Assembly: GCF_002952775.1 (NCBI RefSeq)
Contig: NZ_CP025066.1
Coordinates: forward strand, 248,001 to 312,000
DNA: 64,000 nt
Source of the DNA: Halalkaliarchaeum desulfuricum
GTDB lineage: Archaea > Halobacteriota > Halobacteria > Halobacteriales > Haloferacaceae
Direction: 5' to 3'
Shown here: positions 24,925-34,809 of the stretch, piece after piece
Layout: the number at the start of each line of letters is the position of its first letter
How positions within the stretch are numbered: position 1 is the stretch's first letter
The notes under the pieces: model-generated
Told to the model about the DNA's origin: nothing
What the model saw: only the letters and a program-made list of their open reading frames with translations
Database searches by the model: none
Translations under genes and position numbers: made by a program

Positions 24925-26643
24925 ATGAGCGCCGAGATCACGCTGGCCGCGGACGTCGGAATCATCATCGTGGTGGCCGCGATCGGCAGTCTGGTGGCGA
25001 AACAGACGGGGCAGCCGACAATCGTCGCCTACATCCTGGCTGGGCTCCTGCTCGGCCCCGCGGCCCTCGGGATCGTCGAGGTCGGCGCGCTCACCGAAAC
25101 GATGGCCGAACTCGGGCTGGCGTTTCTCCTGTTCCTTTTGGGCATCAAGATGCGGTTCGAGGACATCCAGCACGTTCTCCGCCCGATCGTCGCGATTTCC
25201 CTCCCGCAGATGGCCCTCGTTTCGACCGCGGGGTTTCTCACCGCCTACGGGCTGGGCTTTACCGTCTGGGAGTCCGTGCTGATCGGTCTGGCGGTGATGT
25301 ACAGTTCGACCGCGGTCGTCATCAAGATGCTCAAGGACAAAGACACCGCAACCTCCCTGCACGGCAAAATCGACGTCGGCGTGTTGCTCGTCCAGGACAT
25401 CGTCGTCGTGATCATTCTCGCGGTGCTCGCCGCGGGGCGACCCGACAGCGCGGCCGAGATCGCCCTGACGCTTTTCACGGTGCTTGCACTCGTCGCGGGG
25501 ATCGGGATCGCCGCCGTCGCCGCGTCCAGATATCTCCTTCCAGTGATCTTCCGTCGGATCGCAGGGAACAGGGACGTCTTCTTCCTGATCGCGATCTCGT
25601 GGGGGTTCCTCTTCGTGCTGTTCGCCCAGGAGTTCGATCTCTCGATCGAGATGGGCGCGTTCCTCGCCGGACTCTCGATCGCGCAGTTGCCGTACAGCAA
25701 GGAGCTACAGGACCGGATCAATCCCCTGACGGACCTGTTCATCCTGGTGTTTTTCGTCTCGGTCGGCCTCCAGCTCGACGCGGCAGACCTCTTCGCCTTC
25801 TGGGAGGAGGCCGTCCTGGCATCGATCGTGCTGATCCCGGTCAAGTTCCTGGTGTTTTTCGCGCTCATCGACTGGCAGGATTTCGACGTCGAGACCACGT
25901 TCCTCGGCAGCGTCAACATGATACAGGTCAGCGAATTCGGGCTGGTCGTCGGTGCCGTCGCCGTCGCCGGAGGGTTCATCGGCGAACCGGTACTCGGCTT
26001 CCTGACGCTGACCGCCCTGTTGACGATGAGCGTCTCCGTCTATGTCATAAAGTACAATCAGCAACTGTACGATCTGGTGTCCCCGTTCCTCGAGCGCCTC
26101 GATAGCGCGGACGACCGCGATGTCGAACGCAAGCAGTACCGGAACCACGCTGTCGTCGTCGGGTACGACGACGTGACCGAACCCGCGTTGCCGCTGCTCG
26201 CACAGTATTACGACGACGTCGTCGTCGTGGATCGGAAGCCGGACCACATCGAGAAGCTCGAAGCAGCCGGGTTCGAAACCCTATTCGGGGACATCAGTCA
26301 ACAGACAATCCGAAAGAGCGCCGAACTACCGTACGCGGATTTCGTGCTCTCCTCGTCCGTTCAGCCGGCCGTAAACAGAATGCTCCTCCAGGAGGTGGCC
26401 GAAGAAACGACCGTCGTCGTGAAAGCCGAGCGGGTTTCCGACGCCCGTGACCTGTACGATCTCGGGGCCGACTACGTCGTATTGAGTACACACGTCGCCG
26501 GCGGCCGACTCGCCGAGTTCCTGGAGGCATATTATCAGGACAGGAACCGCTTCGAAGAGATGCTCCAGACCGACGTCCAGCGCCTGCGAACGTTCGTGTC
26601 GTCCGATTCACCGTCCGCTTTCGGGGGTGAAACGGATGACTGA
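24925..26643 (+). CDS. CPA2-family cation transporter, 'A' member of pair 2
   Basis: 572 residues, nearly colinear with the gene at 2015: shared blocks include LTETMAELGLAFLLFLLGIK, SIEMGAFLAG and VSEFGL. About 12 helices lead into a Rossmann/RCK-like domain in which the nucleotide motif is degenerate (AVVVGYDDVTEPAL, no GxGxxG). The helix LLVQDIVVVI keeps the Kef-type QD pair. The stop overlaps the next gene by 8 bases, exactly as in pair 1. Confidence 0.9.
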   Translation: MSAEITLAADVGIIIVVAAIGSLVAKQTGQPTIVAYILAGLLLGPAALGIVEVGALTETMAELGLAFLLFLLGIKMRFEDIQHVLRPIVAISLPQMALVSTAGFLTAYGLGFTVWESVLIGLAVMYSSTAVVIKMLKDKDTATSLHGKIDVGVLLVQDIVVVIILAVLAAGRPDSAAEIALTLFTVLALVAGIGIAAVAASRYLLPVIFRRIAGNRDVFFLIAISWGFLFVLFAQEFDLSIEMGAFLAGLSIAQLPYSKELQDRINPLTDLFILVFFVSVGLQLDAADLFAFWEEAVLASIVLIPVKFLVFFALIDWQDFDVETTFLGSVNMIQVSEFGLVVGAVAVAGGFIGEPVLGFLTLTALLTMSVSVYVIKYNQQLYDLVSPFLERLDSADDRDVERKQYRNHAVVVGYDDVTEPALPLLAQYYDDVVVVDRKPDHIEKLEAAGFETLFGDISQQTIRKSAELPYADFVLSSSVQPAVNRMLLQEVAEETTVVVKAERVSDARDLYDLGADYVVLSTHVAGGRLAEFLEAYYQDRNRFEEMLQTDVQRLRTFVSSDSPSAFGGETDD

Positions 26644-28279
26644 ACTCCTGACGGCCGTCGCGATCGTGTTCATCGTCGCCGGCCCGTTCCTCCTCGTGGC
26701 CAACCGGCTGGACATCCCTGCGGTCCCGTTCCTTATTCTCGCAGGGATCGTCGCCGGCGTCGGTGTCGACGAGGAGATCACGCTCGAGTTGGCCCAGTGG
26801 GGGATCGCGCTTCTGGTGTTTTCCTTCGGCCTCCAGATACAGTTCGACGCCGTTCGAGTCGTCCTTGGTGACGGCGAGAAAGTCGCGATAGCCCAGATGC
26901 TGTCCGTCGGTTTGCTGGGCGTTGTCGTCGGCGTCCTGTTCGGTCTCCCGCTCGAACAGGCGATGTATTTCGGGATCGTCGCGGCGTTCTCCTCGACGAT
27001 CGTGGGTACGGCCCTGCTCCAGCGGGACATCCGAAAGAACCTGGTCCGTGGACGGCTGGCGGAGTCGATGAATTTCGTCCAGGACATCGCGGCAGTGCTC
27101 GTCGTCCTCGTGTTGGGTGCCGGCGCGTTCGACGCGGATCTGATCGCCATGCAGGTGGGCTACGGCGTGTTCTTGCTTTTGGCCGCGGTGTTCGTCAACC
27201 GGATCCTGTTCGACGTCCTCGAGCGGCTCTCGAAGGGGTCCGACGAACAGCTAATCGTCAGCGTGATCGCGCTGCTCGTGGTGTTTCTCGGTGCCGCGGA
27301 GCTGTCCGGCATCTCGATCGTCGTCGGCGCGTTCGCAGCCGGGATCGCCGTCCGGTACGATCCCGACGAGTACTTCGGCGTGTTCGACGGTCTCGTGTCG
27401 ATCAGGGACTTCTTCGTCGCGATCTTCTTCGTCACGGTCGGCGCCCTCGTGACAGTTCCGACCGTCGAGGTGTTCGCTCTCGCGGTGGGACTCGGGCTGT
27501 TGACAGCCGTCGTCAAGCCCGTGGTGACAACCGTGTTCCTGATTTACAGCGGATACGAAGCACGATCGGCGACGCTGACCAGCCTCAGCCTCGATCAGGT
27601 CAGCGAGTTCTCGCTTGTCATCGTCATCGAGGCACTCATCCTCGGGATCCTCCTCCAGTCGGTGTTCGATGCGATCATCATCGCCGCCGCCGCGACGATG
27701 ATCACCTCGAGCCTGAGCCGGGCGTACGACGAACAGATCTATCGTGTGCTCGCCGACTGGCGGCTATTCGAGGGACGCCATGAGAAGATCGACGAGCGGA
27801 GTTCGGTTCCCGAGGACCTCACCGATCACGCGATCATCGTCGGATACGGTCGACAGGGACGAACACTCGTCGAGACCTGCGAACGCCTCGACATCCAGTA
27901 TGTCGTCGTGGAAAACGACCCCACCCGTCTAGAGGATCTCCGATCGGAGTGTGACGCGTACGTCTTCAGCGACGCGAACGAACCGTACGCGTGGGTAAAA
28001 GCAGACGTCGACGAGGCCCGGATCATCGTTTCGACGGTCAACTCGCCGCCGGTCTCCGAATACCTGTTGCGGTTCGCGAACGGAACCGACCTGATCCTCC
28101 GTACTGACGACGTCGAGTTCGCTCGGGATCTCCTCGATCGGGGTGCGATGTACGTCTGTGTCGACGACACGCTCGCATCCGAACAGCTGATCGAATATAT
28201 CGAGCGGCTCGAAGACGGGTCACTACCCCAGGAGACGTTGCGGAAAGAGCAGATCGCATCGCTCAGTGACCTCGCGTAG
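26636..28279 (+). CDS. CPA2-family cation transporter with intact RCK domain, 'B' member of pair 2
   Basis: 547 residues from ATG 26636. The upstream in-frame Met-Lys-Arg extension is not needed, and the start shares the ATGACTGA overlap of pair 1. Twelve membrane helices with NFVQDIAAVLVV (QD pair) lead to an intact TrkA-N motif AIIVGYGRQG at ~403-412. It is the paralogue of the gene at 3735. Likely partner of the gene at 24925. Confidence 0.9.
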   Translation: MTELLTAVAIVFIVAGPFLLVANRLDIPAVPFLILAGIVAGVGVDEEITLELAQWGIALLVFSFGLQIQFDAVRVVLGDGEKVAIAQMLSVGLLGVVVGVLFGLPLEQAMYFGIVAAFSSTIVGTALLQRDIRKNLVRGRLAESMNFVQDIAAVLVVLVLGAGAFDADLIAMQVGYGVFLLLAAVFVNRILFDVLERLSKGSDEQLIVSVIALLVVFLGAAELSGISIVVGAFAAGIAVRYDPDEYFGVFDGLVSIRDFFVAIFFVTVGALVTVPTVEVFALAVGLGLLTAVVKPVVTTVFLIYSGYEARSATLTSLSLDQVSEFSLVIVIEALILGILLQSVFDAIIIAAAATMITSSLSRAYDEQIYRVLADWRLFEGRHEKIDERSSVPEDLTDHAIIVGYGRQGRTLVETCERLDIQYVVVENDPTRLEDLRSECDAYVFSDANEPYAWVKADVDEARIIVSTVNSPPVSEYLLRFANGTDLILRTDDVEFARDLLDRGAMYVCVDDTLASEQLIEYIERLEDGSLPQETLRKEQIASLSDLA

Positions 28280-28370
28280 CGAACAGTTGCCGGGAGGAAA
28301 CCATCCCGAACAGGTCCCTCGACTCGGCGGATAGTCAGCCCTAAGAGTCCGGCACCCTCACTGTTCGTCG

Positions 28371-29741
28371 ATGGAGTCGCCCCGAACGAGGAACCGCTCA
28401 GGGCTGGTCAGTCGGGCCAGACAGTTGCCGGAGACGTCCCTCCGGACGGCGTTCGACGCCCTCTCTCCGCCGCGGATCGTCTGGGGTCCCCCCGAGGGAG
28501 CACTCGTCGTTGCCGGGGGAGCGGCCGCCACGATCGAAGCGAGGGAGGGGAACCGCTTTCGCGAAGTCGCGTCGGCGACCGAGGCGCTGTTCGACTCGGG
28601 TGACGTCCACGCGGGAACCGAGGCGGCTCGGCCGCGGGTGTTCGGCGGCTTCTCGTTCAACAACGGCGACGGGAAATACCGCGAGAGCGACGGCGGATCG
28701 CCGTGGGACGGATATCCGGACGCGCGGTTTCTGTTGCCCCGTGTGCAGGTCACGATCACCGATCGCGGCGCGTGGCTGACAGTCACCGATGCTGGCGAGA
28801 ACGCCCGGGTCGAGGACGTCGAGCGGCGACTCGACGCCGAGTTCGACCGACTGACCGGAGCGACGTCGACAGGGACTCGCTCGTCTCCGCCGGGGATCGC
28901 CGAGCGACGGCGGACCACGACCCGCGAAGAGTGGAGTTCGTCGATCCGATCGGCGCTCGACCGGATCGAGCGAAACGAACTCACCAAGGTCGTGTTCGCC
29001 CAGGCGCTCGAAATCGACCTCGAGGGACAACTGGATCCCGCCTCGACTCTGGACCGGCTCGGCGAGGCGTATCCGGACTGCTACCGCTTCTGTTTCGAAA
29101 CCCCGGACGGCGAGGCGGCGTTCTTCGGGGCGACGCCGGAACGGCTGGTCTCGCTGCGCGGTCGGACAGTCGAGACCGGCGCACTGGCCGGCACGATCGG
29201 TCGCGGCGAAACCCCCGCCGAAGACGAGTGGCTCGCAGAGCAGCTTCGAACGGATCCGAAAAACGCCCACGAACACGAACTGGTTGTCGAGGCGATCCGG
29301 GAGCAGCTGTCCCCGTTTTCGGCCTCGGTCGCGACGGGAGACCGACGGATCAAGCGACTCGCGACCGTCCAACACCTCTGGACGCCGATAACCGCGGAAC
29401 TGACCGACGACCGCGGCGTACTGGAACTCGTGGAGGCGCTCCACCCGACCCCGGCGGTCGGCGGCGTTCCGCCCGAACGCGCACTCGAGACGATCGGGGA
29501 GACGGAACCGTTCGACCGCGGCTGGTACGCCGCACCGGTGGGGTGGGTCGACGCCGCCGGCAACGGCGAGTTCGCGGTCGCGCTCCGGTCGGCGCTATCG
29601 ACCGGGTCGAGAGCGACGCTGTTTGCCGGCGTCGGCGTGGTCGGCGACAGCGATCCCGACGAGGAGTGGGACGAAGCTCAGCTCAAGTTCCAGCCGGTTT
29701 TGAACGTCCTCGATGACGGCGACGAGAGAGAAGAGACGTAG
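28371..29741 (+). CDS. menF: Isochorismate synthase
   Basis: 456 residues of the chorismate-binding family, producing isochorismate for menaquinone synthesis. The C-terminal catalytic half shows RNELTKVVFAQAL at ~200, FFGATPERLVSLRGRTVETG at ~245, ALAGTIGRG, HEHELVVEAI, LHPTPAVGGVP at ~360 and FDRGWYAAPVGWVDAAGNGE. It is not next to other men genes in this window. A TAAG element 27 bases before ATG 28371 suggests a leaderless transcript. Anthranilate synthase is less likely because of the AGNGEF ending. Confidence 0.88.
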   Translation: MESPRTRNRSGLVSRARQLPETSLRTAFDALSPPRIVWGPPEGALVVAGGAAATIEAREGNRFREVASATEALFDSGDVHAGTEAARPRVFGGFSFNNGDGKYRESDGGSPWDGYPDARFLLPRVQVTITDRGAWLTVTDAGENARVEDVERRLDAEFDRLTGATSTGTRSSPPGIAERRRTTTREEWSSSIRSALDRIERNELTKVVFAQALEIDLEGQLDPASTLDRLGEAYPDCYRFCFETPDGEAAFFGATPERLVSLRGRTVETGALAGTIGRGETPAEDEWLAEQLRTDPKNAHEHELVVEAIREQLSPFSASVATGDRRIKRLATVQHLWTPITAELTDDRGVLELVEALHPTPAVGGVPPERALETIGETEPFDRGWYAAPVGWVDAAGNGEFAVALRSALSTGSRATLFAGVGVVGDSDPDEEWDEAQLKFQPVLNVLDDGDEREET

Positions 29742-29796
29742 TCCCCTCTCCCCTTTTTCCACTCCCCATCGCACCAGAGGAGTATCTTCGAGAACA

Positions 29797-30537
29797 CTAC
29801 TGGTACATTCGAAGCGGCTGCACCTGGGTGCTCTCCTCGCCGCCGCCCTGCATCTGCTGTGCGAGCTGTTCTTTCGCCTGTCTGATCTCGTCTGCGCGAT
29901 CGACGAGGTCGTCGACGGGAAACTCCATCCCCGTCAGCGGTTCGATCCCCTCCGTGATGACGATCCGGGCAGCCTCCGGATCGGGGAACTGCGGGTCCGA
30001 TTCGACGACGAACCCGACCGCGGTCGTGTCGTGTTCGACCGCGTGAGCCAGCATCGCCCCTGTCGGCCCGGTCACGATCCCGGTTTCGGTCGGGTCGCCG
30101 ATGTCGACCTCCGAGAGCAGCCGTCCGCCGTCCCCCGCACAGATCCCGTACAGCTCCGGCGGTTCGGCGTCCTTTTCCCGCGGGATGCCCGAGAGATACA
30201 CTGGAGTGACGCCCTCCTCGTCGAACCAGCCCTGGATGCAGTTTGCGATCTCCGTCGCCGCGTCCGGCGAAACCGGGATGTCGCTTTGCAGCACGAGCAG
30301 GTCGCCGGCATCATTTGCGTACAGTCTGAGCGGTGTCGAGAGCGTCGGGTCCCCTTCCTCGTATCGAGCGACGGACGGAAGTCCGGTACAGTGGACGTCC
30401 GCGTGTTTGGTCATTCCGAGCGCCTCGATCAGGTGGTCGGCAGCGATCTTGCCGACCAGTCCAACGCCCGGAAGCCCCTCGATCATGTACGGTTCCGCCA
30501 GTTCGACGTCGTTCTCGAGGATTCGAACGTGTGCCAT
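29797..30537 (-). CDS. PAC2 family protein (proteasome-assembly chaperone-like)
   Basis: 246 residues. PYMIEGLPGVGLVGKIAADH near the N-terminus and VYLSGIPREKD followed by VTGPTGAMLAHAVEHD identify the archaeal PAC2/PbaB type. Eukaryotic PAC2 and archaeal PbaB help proteasome assembly; the function of this copy is inferred. The tail is Gln-rich (AQQMQGGGEE). CTTTATAG is centred 27 bases before the ATG on the minus strand. It is convergent with menF. Confidence 0.88.
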   Translation of the reverse strand: MAHVRILENDVELAEPYMIEGLPGVGLVGKIAADHLIEALGMTKHADVHCTGLPSVARYEEGDPTLSTPLRLYANDAGDLLVLQSDIPVSPDAATEIANCIQGWFDEEGVTPVYLSGIPREKDAEPPELYGICAGDGGRLLSEVDIGDPTETGIVTGPTGAMLAHAVEHDTTAVGFVVESDPQFPDPEAARIVITEGIEPLTGMEFPVDDLVDRADEIRQAKEQLAQQMQGGGEESTQVQPLRMYQ

Positions 30538-30675
30538 ACTCGGGACAACTCGGCGGGAGCTATAAAGTGTGGTGCGCGAGTGCAGACCCCACGACACGGG
30601 CTGTGAGGCCGAACAGGGACCGTTTCCCACGGTTGACTCCGAAACCGACAAACGCCTCCCCGCCGAGGGAGGAGT

Positions 30676-31584
30676 ATGAACCCACTCGAGCGGTACGAAC
30701 CGCTCGTCGACGACCCGGCGGCGTTCCGGGCCGCCTGTGACCGTCCGCTCCCGTCGGTCGTCCGCGTCAACACGATCAAGGCGACCGTCGAACGAGCCCG
30801 GCAGGGGCTCGACTCCGAGGGCGTCGAGTACGACCCCGCCGACTGGCACGAGGGACTGTTCCGGCTCGACGGGCACAGCCCCGGGCGCAACTGGGCGTAC
30901 GTCCACGGCTGGCTCCACGGCCAGGAGGAGGTGTCGGTGTTGCCCGGCGTTGCACTCGCCCCCGAACCCGGCGAACGCGTACTCGACCTCTGTGCGGCCC
31001 CGGGGAGCAAGACGAGCCAGCTCGCGGCCGCGATGGACGACCGCGGAACGCTGGTCGCCAACGACAACAACCTGGGCCGGCTCTCGGCGCTCCGGCACAA
31101 CTGCGAGCGCCTCGGCGTCACCAACGTGGCGGTGACGAACCAGGACGGGCGGAACTTCTCGGTGAAACCGTTCGGCTTCGAAACGTTCGACCGGGTTCTC
31201 GTCGACGTCCCCTGCTCGTGTGAGGGGACGTGTCGAAAGAACCCGGACGTCCTCGAGGAGTGGTCGCTCGATCACGTGGAGTCGATCGCCGGAATCCAGA
31301 AGGGGCTGCTCCGGCGGGCGGTCCAGCTGACTGCGCCGGGCGGTCGAGTCGTCTACTCGACGTGTACCTTCGCCCCCGAGGAGAACGAAGCCGTCGTCGA
31401 TCACGTACTCGAACTCGAACCGTGTCGGGTCGAGCCCGTCGACCTGCCGCTCGTGACTGCCGAGGGCGTCACCGAATGGAAGGGGGAAACGTACGACGAA
31501 CGCGTCCGGGACACCCACCGCGTGTACCCTCACCACAACGACACCGGCGGCTTCTACTGTGCGACCCTGGAGGTGACGGGATGA
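30676..31584 (+). CDS. RsmB/NOP2-family RNA (cytosine-5) methyltransferase
   Basis: 302 residues. SAM-binding motif LDLCAAPGSKTSQLAA is at ~107-122. The catalytic motifs are VDVPCSCEGTCRKNPDVLEEW (two cysteines of motif IV region) and VYSTCTFAPEENE (motif VI Cys). Targets may be tRNA or 23S/16S rRNA; the sequence does not decide. GGAGGAG just before the ATG is a Shine-Dalgarno. The stop overlaps the next gene (ATGA). The PUA-like domain present in some relatives is absent and may be supplied by the neighbour. Confidence 0.9.
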   Translation: MNPLERYEPLVDDPAAFRAACDRPLPSVVRVNTIKATVERARQGLDSEGVEYDPADWHEGLFRLDGHSPGRNWAYVHGWLHGQEEVSVLPGVALAPEPGERVLDLCAAPGSKTSQLAAAMDDRGTLVANDNNLGRLSALRHNCERLGVTNVAVTNQDGRNFSVKPFGFETFDRVLVDVPCSCEGTCRKNPDVLEEWSLDHVESIAGIQKGLLRRAVQLTAPGGRVVYSTCTFAPEENEAVVDHVLELEPCRVEPVDLPLVTAEGVTEWKGETYDERVRDTHRVYPHHNDTGGFYCATLEVTG

Positions 31585-32120
31585 CAGACGAACCGGAGTC
31601 GGCCGACGCTCCCACGAACGACGGACAGCGGTTCGACAGACTGCCCGAAACTGCCGAGGAACGCAGGGTCCCCGGACGAGCCACGCGGGCGGAGGTGCTC
31701 GAGTGGTGGGACGACCGGTTCGGAGTACCGCCGTCGGCGTTCGACGAGCACAGCTTCTGGGAGAAGGGCGCCGGAAAGATCTGGGCGTACAGCGGCGAGG
31801 CCCCCTCGCCGATCGAGATCGAGGGGCTCGGACTCGCGTTCCTTCGGACGAGACAGGAACACTGGAAACCGACGACGAACGCCGTCCAGCGGTTCGGCGG
31901 CGAGGCCAGTATAAACGTGATACAGCTCGAGGGCGAAACCGCGACCCGGTTCCTCGCGGGGGAAGACCAGGAGATCGACTGGGACGGCGACTGGGGGTAT
32001 CTGATCGTTACACACGAGTACGCGGGCGAGCCGGAGCCGATCGGTGTCGGGCTGTACCTGTACGGGGAACTCAGATCGGTGGTTCCGAAAGGACGGCAGG
32101 AGTCCCTCGAACCGCTATAA
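31581..32120 (+). CDS. Conserved partner of the RNA methyltransferase (PUA-like/RsmF C-domain type)
   Basis: 179 residues. VLEWWDDRFGVPPSAFDEHSF, EKGAGKIWAYSGE and GLGLAFLRTRQEHWKPTTNA resemble the C-terminal RNA-binding region that follows the methyltransferase domain in RsmF-like enzymes; I believe the haloarchaeal family is called DUF7122. Coupling by ATGA overlap to the methyltransferase suggests one enzyme split in two genes (inference). Confidence 0.7.
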   Translation: MTDEPESADAPTNDGQRFDRLPETAEERRVPGRATRAEVLEWWDDRFGVPPSAFDEHSFWEKGAGKIWAYSGEAPSPIEIEGLGLAFLRTRQEHWKPTTNAVQRFGGEASINVIQLEGETATRFLAGEDQEIDWDGDWGYLIVTHEYAGEPEPIGVGLYLYGELRSVVPKGRQESLEPL

Positions 32121-32157
32121 AACGGTCTGCGCTGGTGCAGGGAGTCAGTCCCTCCAC

Positions 32158-33333
32158 TCACCACCAGAACGAAAACAGCACCCAGAACGTCGCGTACGCG
32201 CCGACCGTCGAGATGATGGGAACGAGGTTCTGCATCACGATCACCCGACCGGTGGTAGTCGGGTCGAAGAGATCCGCAGCCGAGGGGATGTCTTCCGGCT
32301 CCTCCTCGCCGATTCCGGGCGCCTCCTCGCCCGGCTCGTCGGCCGCGAGAGCCCCGACGGAGACGGTCGGCTGCTCTTTGCCCCGGAGCCCCTCCGAGAC
32401 CGTGACCGAACGGGTGGCCCGTCCCCAGCCGAGGCCGACGATCGACATCGTCGCAATGATGACGAACGACGCCGGGATCCCGATCGCGGAGAGCCCGACG
32501 ACGATCGCAGACGAGACGACGGCGACGACGATCGCCGCCGTGAGTGGGAGGTCAGTGATGTCGTTTCCGAGCGTGTCCAGCGTCCGGCGGGCGATCGTGA
32601 ACGCACCCACCGCGACCGCGGCGCTGCCCAGCAGGATCAGCGGGTCCATCTCGACGCCCGCGCCGTACAGGGGAGCGATCGCGTTCGCGATGTTCGACGT
32701 ACCCGAGGAGAACGCCATCAGACAGCCGATACTTATCAGGATCACGACGCCGACGAACTCCCGGGTGGTCGTCTCCGGTCCCTTTCTGGGAACAGGAACC
32801 GCCCCCGACCGATCGAGTTCGATCAACGCGCCCTCGGTTTGCGTGATCGACACCCAGCGGTTGATTCTCGTATAAAAGTACCGGCCGATTACCCCGGAGA
32901 CCCAGAACCCGATGATCGGCGCGACGATCCACCAGACGGCGATCTCCCCCATTACGGCCCAGTTGAGTTGTCCGGTCGCAATGCCGAGACCGGCGATCGC
33001 GCCGACGGCAGTCATCGACGTCGACGCTGGAACGCCGAAGTAGTTACCGATAAACAGCGCCCCGCCGATGAAAAACAGCACCACGATGCTCGCCTCGATG
33101 GTGAAAACACCCGGATCGTGAACGAGTTCCTGCCCCAGCGTGTCGACGACGCGCCGGCCGATCGTCCACGCGCCCACGAGAAAGAACACCGACATCAGCG
33201 CGGCCGCCATCCCCTTCGAGATGACGTCTGCACCGACCGCGGGCCCGAACGCCGGCCCGGTCGTCGCGCCCCCGATGTTGAAACCGACGAACAGGGCGAC
33301 GACGAGCCCGATCAAAAGAAGCGGTTCGATCAT
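32158..33333 (-). CDS. PiT-family inorganic phosphate transporter
   Basis: 391 residues, about ten membrane helices with an internal two-fold repeat. In ordinary PiT proteins each half has GANDxAN; here the first reads GFNIGGATTG and the second SSGTSNIANAIAPLYG, so the family motif is altered in both halves. A cytoplasmic acidic loop (residues ~300-350) is present. Substrate is probably phosphate or a similar oxyanion. ATG 33333 is chosen because CTTTTAACC is centred ~29 bases upstream; an in-frame ATG lies at 33348. Confidence 0.85.
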   Translation of the reverse strand: MIEPLLLIGLVVALFVGFNIGGATTGPAFGPAVGADVISKGMAAALMSVFFLVGAWTIGRRVVDTLGQELVHDPGVFTIEASIVVLFFIGGALFIGNYFGVPASTSMTAVGAIAGLGIATGQLNWAVMGEIAVWWIVAPIIGFWVSGVIGRYFYTRINRWVSITQTEGALIELDRSGAVPVPRKGPETTTREFVGVVILISIGCLMAFSSGTSNIANAIAPLYGAGVEMDPLILLGSAAVAVGAFTIARRTLDTLGNDITDLPLTAAIVVAVVSSAIVVGLSAIGIPASFVIIATMSIVGLGWGRATRSVTVSEGLRGKEQPTVSVGALAADEPGEEAPGIGEEEPEDIPSAADLFDPTTTGRVIVMQNLVPIISTVGAYATFWVLFSFWW

Positions 33334-33449
33334 AACACAATCGATCACATCCGCCGGGTTAAAAGATGCGACTTTGGGAAAGAGCTACCAATCTCCGTTG
33401 CGTATCACGACCGAACTGACGGGAACCTCTCTTCGAGGAGGACGGACCA

Positions 33450-34736
33450 GTGAACAGACGGGAGTTCGCGGTCGCGCTGTTCGTGCTCGCGAGCGTGGCG
33501 GCAGTGACCGTCGGCATCGGTGCCGTCGCCCTGGCTGTCGATAACCCCGAAGCGGGGGAGGACCGAACCGCGACGATCGACGACGACGGATCGATCGCGG
33601 CGGTCCACGAGGCAGGAGTGACCGGCGAGAACGTTTCGGTCGGCGTACTCGACGTCACCGGGTTCGATCAGGACGCGATAGACGGGGAGATCGCCGGAAG
33701 CGAAACGTTCGGCGACGGACAATCGGTCGACGGCGGAGACCGTCACGGTACGGCGACGGCGATGACGGTCGCCCGGACCGCCCCCGACGCGGAGCTGTAT
33801 CTCGCCACGTTCGAAACACCCGACGACTACGCGTCAGCCCTCGACTGGATGCTCGAACGCGACGTCGACGTGATCGTGACCCCGGTGGCGTACGCCGGGA
33901 CGCTCGGAGACGGGACCGCCAGCCTCGACCGGGCAACGAGGGATGCAGTCGATCGGGGTGCCGTGGTCGTCGCTCCGACGGGGAACTTCGCGGCCGGCCA
34001 CTGGTACGGGGAGTACGAGCCGACCGACGAGGGCCTCCACGAGTTCGAGGTCGGACCACTCAACGAAGTGCACGGTCCACCGGGGAGGGCCGAATTCTGG
34101 CTCGCGTCGGACGCTCCCGGTGACTACACGCTCGAACTCCACCGCCTGGAGGACGACGAAACCGAACTCGTCGCTCGGTCGGTGGCCCACCGGAACGAAA
34201 GCCAGCGGTTGACCGTCCAGCTCGACGACGACCGCTACGCGATTGCAGTCAGAGGCCCCGACGGCGCCGAGGTGGACGGGGATGTCATCGACGGGGACGG
34301 GAACGAAATCCGGGTCGCGACCACGACGCACGCGCTGGCCGACGCCCGTCCGGAACGGAGCATACCGTCCCCCGCAGCCGCCCCGGGTGTGATCGGCGTC
34401 GGCGCGATCGATCCGACGACGGGTGAGGTGGAGCCGTTCAGCGGACGCGGTCCGACCGCTGACGGGAGGCTGGGCGTCTACGTCGTCGCGCCGAGCAGTC
34501 AGCCCACGGACGGGGGACCGTTCGTCGGCACGTCCGCATCCGCAGCCTACGTCGGCGGCGTCGCCGCCCTCGTCGTCGACGTCGGACCGGAACTGGAGCC
34601 GGACGAAGTGCGCTGGACCCTCGCGTCGACAGCCGGCTCCCAAAACGGCGTGGACACGCGGGCAGGACACGGCCGGGTCGATCCGGCAGCCGCGATCGCC
34701 GAGGCCGCAGAGCGCTCCGATCGGAACGACGAGTAG
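33450..34736 (+). CDS. Membrane-anchored subtilisin-like serine peptidase (S8)
   Basis: 428 residues. One N-terminal hydrophobic helix (~7-30) serves as signal or anchor. The catalytic triad is visible: Asp in VGVLDVTGFD (~71), His in GDRHGTATA (~98), Ser in GTSASAAYVGG (~362); the oxyanion Asn is in APTGNFA. Between the last two lies a ~110-residue beta-rich insert resembling a PPC-like sandwich (FWLASDAPGDYTLELHRLED). The active domain is probably outside the cell. GTG 33450 is preceded by GAGGAGG, a clear Shine-Dalgarno. Confidence 0.8.
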   Translation: MNRREFAVALFVLASVAAVTVGIGAVALAVDNPEAGEDRTATIDDDGSIAAVHEAGVTGENVSVGVLDVTGFDQDAIDGEIAGSETFGDGQSVDGGDRHGTATAMTVARTAPDAELYLATFETPDDYASALDWMLERDVDVIVTPVAYAGTLGDGTASLDRATRDAVDRGAVVVAPTGNFAAGHWYGEYEPTDEGLHEFEVGPLNEVHGPPGRAEFWLASDAPGDYTLELHRLEDDETELVARSVAHRNESQRLTVQLDDDRYAIAVRGPDGAEVDGDVIDGDGNEIRVATTTHALADARPERSIPSPAAAPGVIGVGAIDPTTGEVEPFSGRGPTADGRLGVYVVAPSSQPTDGGPFVGTSASAAYVGGVAALVVDVGPELEPDEVRWTLASTAGSQNGVDTRAGHGRVDPAAAIAEAAERSDRNDE

Positions 34737-34809
34737 CGACGAACGGTCGCTCAAACCGGGATTTAACCTACGGAAAGGTATGTGTCATTCGAAAACGAAC
34801 TGGTGACCG

